This document shows, piece by piece, positions 60,976 through 64,000 of a stretch of DNA of 64,000 nt. Under the pieces are notes generated by a model. It was not told the origin of the DNA. It was given only the letters and a program-made list of their open reading frames with translations, and ran no database searches. This stretch comes from Fulvivirga lutea. Its GTDB lineage: Bacteria; Bacteroidota; Bacteroidia; Cytophagales; Cyclobacteriaceae. Each line of letters opens with the position of its first letter. The stretch's first letter is position 1. Both the position numbers and the translations under genes were made by a program. The stretch covers positions 3,391,488 to 3,455,487 of the forward strand of contig NZ_CP070608.1 of NCBI RefSeq assembly GCF_017068455.1. The letters run 5' to 3'.

Positions 60976-61080
60976 ATGCATGCAGTAGATCTTATCGACT
61001 CACAAACACTATTAGCTATAGCCATAGGTGGCATCATTTTCATACTTGTATTCAAGGCTATTTTTAGAAAAAACAAGTGA
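60976..61080 (+). CDS. 34-residue single-pass membrane protein
   Basis: ATG at 60976, TGA at 61078-61080, 2 nt after the preceding stop. The product, MHAVDLIDSQTLLAIAIGG onward to VFKAIFRKNK, has one clear hydrophobic helix and a basic C-terminus (positive-inside), a textbook small membrane protein. The tight spacing to the upstream gene and the lack of alternative coding support expression as part of that operon. A promoter box for the next gene follows at 61108. Confidence 0.55.
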   Translation: MHAVDLIDSQTLLAIAIGGIIFILVFKAIFRKNK

Positions 61081-61107
61081 ATGGTTACGATTATATAAAT
61101 CGAATAC

Positions 61108-61115
61108 TACCTTTG
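61108..61115 (+). promoter_or_regulatory. TAnnTTTG -7 element for the DUF3127 gene
   Basis: TACCTTTG, perfect match, 29 nt before the ATG at 61145. It supports the short form of the DUF3127 protein over an upstream in-frame ATG at 61028, which precedes this box. Confidence 0.45.
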
Positions 61116-61144
61116 CTTTTAATTCAAAATTTTACAGATCACCC

Positions 61145-61519
61145 ATGAACATTAAAGGAAAACTTCTTGAAATCTCAGACACCCAACAAGTAACTAACAC
61201 ATTTCAAAAACGTGAATTCGTTGTTGAATATGCTGAAAATCCTCAATACCCTGAATTTGTGAAATTTGAGGCCATACAGGATAAGTGCAACTTGCTTGAC
61301 TCTTATAAAGTGGGCGATGAAGTGGATGTTTACTTTAATTTGAAAGGCAGAAAGTGGAATGATCCAAAAGGCGGTGTTAAATACTTTAACTCATTACAAG
61401 CTTGGAAAATAGAAGGTGCTTCATCTGGTGGCACTGGTGCAACGCCTCCACCTTCAGCAGAACCATCTTTAGAAGAGCCAGGATGGATTTCTGAGAACGA
61501 AGATGACTTACCTTTTTAA
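61145..61519 (+). CDS. DUF3127 protein
   Basis: I start at ATG 61145 (MNIKGKLLEISDTQQVTNTF), because the in-frame extension back to 61028 overlaps the 34-residue gene and a promoter box and has no domain character. The 124 residues form a single OB-like domain (REFVVEYAENPQYPEFVKFE, DKCNLLDSYKVGDEVDVYFN) with a Gly/Pro/Glu-rich acidic tail ending DDLPF. The tail resembles the acidic C-terminus of single-strand DNA-binding proteins that recruits partners, so a nucleic-acid role is plausible but inferred. The next gene follows after 3 nt. Confidence 0.85.
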   Translation: MNIKGKLLEISDTQQVTNTFQKREFVVEYAENPQYPEFVKFEAIQDKCNLLDSYKVGDEVDVYFNLKGRKWNDPKGGVKYFNSLQAWKIEGASSGGTGATPPPSAEPSLEEPGWISENEDDLPF

Positions 61520-61522
61520 TCA

Positions 61523-61957
61523 ATGAAGGCCTTTTTTATAGTTGCGCTTCTTTTCATTGCTGCTAATGATTTTAGAATCATGGAATACAATGGTTCTGAA
61601 GTGAGAACTACCTTTGACGTTGATTCAAAGTTTTACGGTACCTACAAAGGAAGAAAGTCCGGTTATTTAGAGCTAAAACAAGATGGAACCGGTATTTATC
61701 ACTACGATGTTTTTGGCTTTGCTCCTGCTTCATGTAAAAAGCAACCAATTCAAATAGAATGGGGTTTTCTGATTGATGAAAATGATAAAGTAGTCCAGTT
61801 TACCAGAGAATATGGAATGTCCTACCCTATCTTATTTAAAAGTACCGGTGAAACTAAATTTCAAGGCTGTCAGAAAGAAGTGTTGCTTGATTTCATCATG
61901 GAATATAAATCTGGCCAGTTAGGCGTTTCGTCATCAGACGATTGGACAAAGAATTAA
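61523..61957 (+). CDS. Small exported hypothetical protein
   Basis: 144 residues with a short signal (MKAFFIVALLFIAANDF). The mature part is lipocalin-like in feel: GTYKGRKSGYLELKQDGTGI, YHYDVFGFAPASCKKQPIQI and FTREYGMSYPILFKSTGETK, with two Cys (CKKQ, GCQKE) that could form a disulfide. I do not recognise a family. It starts 3 nt after the DUF3127 stop. Confidence 0.65.
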   Translation: MKAFFIVALLFIAANDFRIMEYNGSEVRTTFDVDSKFYGTYKGRKSGYLELKQDGTGIYHYDVFGFAPASCKKQPIQIEWGFLIDENDKVVQFTREYGMSYPILFKSTGETKFQGCQKEVLLDFIMEYKSGQLGVSSSDDWTKN

Positions 61958-62042
61958 TCTACCTTATTTGCTCTTCATAGAATTGAACTTTCACTTAGTC
62001 GTGTAGGCAATTATATTTATTGAAATCATTAATTATTCAATT

Positions 62043-62777
62043 ATGAAATCAATAATATATACTGCTTTATTATTAACAATAAGCCACTTCTCATTCGGCT
62101 TTGGGCCTGATGTAACTCATGAAACAATTGAATTAGCTGAATTTTCGGCTATTTATGTCAATTCAGGATATACTGTTTATTTAAAGCAATCCAATAAACA
62201 AGAAGTGAGAGTAGAAGCCCTTTCTGAGATTTTTGACTTGACCAAGTTTGAGGTAGAAAATGGCATTCTCCACATTAACATAGAAAGAAAACCAAAAGAC
62301 CCTGATGCAAGTATTTGGGCAAAAATTGATGATATTAAAATAGCTCCTACCATGAATGTGTATATCAGTGTGAGGGATATTAGCACAATAAGAGTAAATG
62401 GTAGCGGAAAGGTAATTTCTGAAAATTCGCTTGCATCAAACACTTTAGATTTAGCCATTGCGGGCTCAGGCAGCATGAATCTGGATGTGAAAGGTAAAGA
62501 AATTACCACCCAGTTATCAGGTAGTGGAGATATTAAACTGAAGGGCTATGCCACCTCCAATAACATTACCATGAGCGGTAGTGGCTCTATTCATGCCTTT
62601 GAGTGCGATTTACAATATGCAGAAGTGGAACAAAGTGGATCTGGTATATGCGAAATAACAGTGACTGAAGAACTAGAAGCCAAAGTCTACGGTAGTGGAA
62701 GTATCAAACACAAAGGTTCTACCAAGTCAGTTACTAAAAAGGTGTATGGTAGCGGTGAGATTGATAGGGCTTATTGA
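62043..62777 (+). CDS. Head-GIN domain (DUF2807) exported protein
   Basis: 244 residues: signal MKSIIYTALLLTISHFSFGF, then the head-GIN auto-transporter-adhesin-like fold: a head region (AIYVNSGYTVYLKQSNKQEV) and a right-handed beta-helix with the G-S-G repeats DISTIRVNGSGKVISENSLA, LAIAGSGSMNLDVKG, TQLSGSGDIKLKG, TMSGSGSIHAFE and KVYGSGSIKHKG. The family is a common periplasmic or surface protein in Bacteroidota without a defined reaction. It is preceded by an 85-nt spacer. Confidence 0.9.
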   Translation: MKSIIYTALLLTISHFSFGFGPDVTHETIELAEFSAIYVNSGYTVYLKQSNKQEVRVEALSEIFDLTKFEVENGILHINIERKPKDPDASIWAKIDDIKIAPTMNVYISVRDISTIRVNGSGKVISENSLASNTLDLAIAGSGSMNLDVKGKEITTQLSGSGDIKLKGYATSNNITMSGSGSIHAFECDLQYAEVEQSGSGICEITVTEELEAKVYGSGSIKHKGSTKSVTKKVYGSGEIDRAY

Positions 62778-62851
62778 AATATATTGAAAATTTACTATTG
62801 ATATAACAATCATTATTTATAGTATTGCCGCTATTTTAAAAAATGCTATAA

Positions 62852-64000
62852 ATGTATACAAGATCACTAATACCCTGTATAATCACCATATTTGTATCAC
62901 TTTTACTGATATCCTGTAGTGACGATGAAAGTGAAGTTATCCCTCCAATTGAAAAAGAAGTTTTACCTTCGATAGCTACTGTTATTCCAGACTATGGATT
63001 TAATGGAGACACAATTGAAGTTCATTTAGAGAACTATAATGGTTCTAAAATCGAAAGTGTATTAATAGATGATAAAATCACCAATATAATTTCTGTCAGA
63101 GATAGTATAATTAAAATAGAGGTTCCAATTTTTAACGATGGGAAACAAAGTTCAATAAAAGTTAAAACAGATACTTTGGAATTGGAATACTCAAGAACAT
63201 TCACAGTTTTTGATTTCAAATATCTATCATCAAATATACCTTCACATCTAACTCCAAAAGACACAGTTACACTATATGGTAATTATTTAAATTTAAATTC
63301 AGAAAAGTATAATTTAAACTTCCAGTCCAATGGAAAAATTGTAGGGGCCTTTAATATTTTAAGTATTACCTCTGACTCTATAACAGCTGTTCCAAATCTC
63401 ACAAATAGATATTATGAAAATTCTACAATAGCCCTCACCAGCAGCTTAGCAAGCTATTCTGTAGCAGAAGATGTTGTCTTGTTGGCTTATTTTAAATTTC
63501 ATAATCATTATGGTTTGCCATTTACTCCAGGTGGAAGAATAATTGTTGGTAAATTTGGTGGCGCATCAACTCAAGCTCCTAGGCTGAAAGTAGGTGACTA
63601 TGAAGTTAATTCATACGCTAATTGGGGTAATGAATATCATTTTCATTTACCTCCAAATTTATTGCCATTTCGAAATTACACAATTAATCTCATTTCAAAT
63701 GACAACTTTGAAGACCAACCATTCAGTCAAGAATATAGTACAATCCTTATCAACGAGGGTGTTTATGATCACTCTCCTAAAGTAGTTAATAGCGGCACTT
63801 ACATACCCGAGTTAGTTTTCGCTTTAGAACACGATTATTTACAATACAGAAGTGAAGAATTCTATTTAAAAAATCAAGAAACCCTTGAAATTATTGAATT
63901 AGAAAGGACTGGCACTAGAACGATTAATAATCTACAGGGCCTTTTGTTCAAGGGAGTTACTGTACCAGAATCTGGTGTTTATGATGTGCATTTAGTAATT
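62852..64000 (+). CDS. Lipoprotein with IPT/TIG-like domains (3' end cut by window edge)
   Basis: ATG 62852 opens a frame that runs to the window end (383 codons, no stop). An earlier ATG at 62843 hits a stop after one codon. The lipoprotein signal is MYTRSLIPCIITIFVSLLLI followed by the lipobox ISC. A IPT/TIG-like beta domain follows (PSIATVIPDYGFNGDTIEVH and on), then a region resembling a second (SHLTPKDTVTLYGNYLNLNS). The remainder is beta-rich and ends at VHLVI. It is probably a surface-exposed lipoprotein. The function is unknown and the C-terminus is missing. Confidence 0.7.
   Translation, partial: MYTRSLIPCIITIFVSLLLISCSDDESEVIPPIEKEVLPSIATVIPDYGFNGDTIEVHLENYNGSKIESVLIDDKITNIISVRDSIIKIEVPIFNDGKQSSIKVKTDTLELEYSRTFTVFDFKYLSSNIPSHLTPKDTVTLYGNYLNLNSEKYNLNFQSNGKIVGAFNILSITSDSITAVPNLTNRYYENSTIALTSSLASYSVAEDVVLLAYFKFHNHYGLPFTPGGRIIVGKFGGASTQAPRLKVGDYEVNSYANWGNEYHFHLPPNLLPFRNYTINLISNDNFEDQPFSQEYSTILINEGVYDHSPKVVNSGTYIPELVFALEHDYLQYRSEEFYLKNQETLEIIELERTGTRTINNLQGLLFKGVTVPESGVYDVHLVI

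Noticed and set aside
61028-61144. N-terminal 39-residue extension of the DUF3127 protein
   Set aside because: It overlaps the 34-residue ORF and a -7 box, and the domain begins at the ATG at 61145.
1-64000. tRNA, rRNA, CRISPR arrays, transposases, replication origin
   Set aside because: No cloverleaf with GTTCGA-type arm in an intergenic gap, no regularly spaced repeats, no transposase or integrase motif, and no DnaA-box cluster was found by reading.

Overview
The window is a 64 kb stretch of an AT-rich Bacteroidota chromosome, most likely a Cytophagales-type marine heterotroph. The evidence is the gene content: outer-membrane receptors with carboxypeptidase-like N-terminal domains, a TamL-type Omp85 lipoprotein, a PorV/PorQ-like barrel, a fused alpha-beta 2-oxoacid dehydrogenase E1, an IPExxxVDY protein beside pyruvate kinase, and AsmA and head-GIN proteins. 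Promoter boxes fit the Bacteroidota TAnnTTTG -7 consensus and Shine-Dalgarno sites are largely absent. I see no rRNA, tRNA, CRISPR array, transposase or integrase. Genus cannot be fixed from the sequence alone.

Layout. 1-9,100: a partial membrane protein, smc, a SpoU/TrmH rRNA methyltransferase, the TamL-like assembly factor and the fused E1. 9,183-16,064: hemF followed directly by a Xre/RES toxin-antitoxin pair and a PAP2 phosphatase; riboflavin synthase on the other strand; then a small winged-helix regulator with a membrane partner and a downstream TPR/TonB-receptor pair, both units preceded by near-identical palindromic operators. 16,139-17,870: cysS, whose start codon lies inside a perfect 15-bp inverted repeat, and yidD.

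17,870-20,727 is the accessory island. The 3' end of yidD recurs as direct repeats that bracket a small WG-repeat lipoprotein gene. Next comes an AIPR-family phage-defence gene enclosed by symmetric termini (palindrome, TGTTGTGC, gene, GCACAACA, palindrome). No recombinase is present, so these look like cassettes mobilised in trans or relics.

20,728-43,800 holds envelope and housekeeping genes: a five-repeat exported protein of unknown function, a VOC protein, AsmA, a FecR-like lipoprotein, a Nudix CoA pyrophosphatase, a TPR lipoprotein, AarF with a TetR-type regulator, SIMPL, a CDF transporter, a TonB receptor, a PadR/ABC-permease unit, thioredoxin, an FKBP isomerase, a sigma factor with two small membrane or exported partners, a TRIC-type channel, a thioredoxin-like protein and miaA. 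43,848-49,132 is a tightly coupled run of hybrid histidine kinase, response regulator, small protein, metallo-hydrolase and NFACT/RqcH protein. 49,133-56,502 carries pyk, the IPExxxVDY protein and the acpP-fabF-rnc-nadE cluster followed by lgt. 56,480-64,000 carries envelope proteins, including two unannotated small membrane ORFs (56,480-56,638 and 60,976-61,080), and ends in a truncated lipoprotein gene.

The genome is compact. Many neighbours overlap by 1-4 nt, and three convergent pairs end on a shared 4-bp palindromic stop. Several genes have a TAnnTTTG-like box only 4-5 nt before the ATG, which suggests leaderless or near-leaderless mRNAs.
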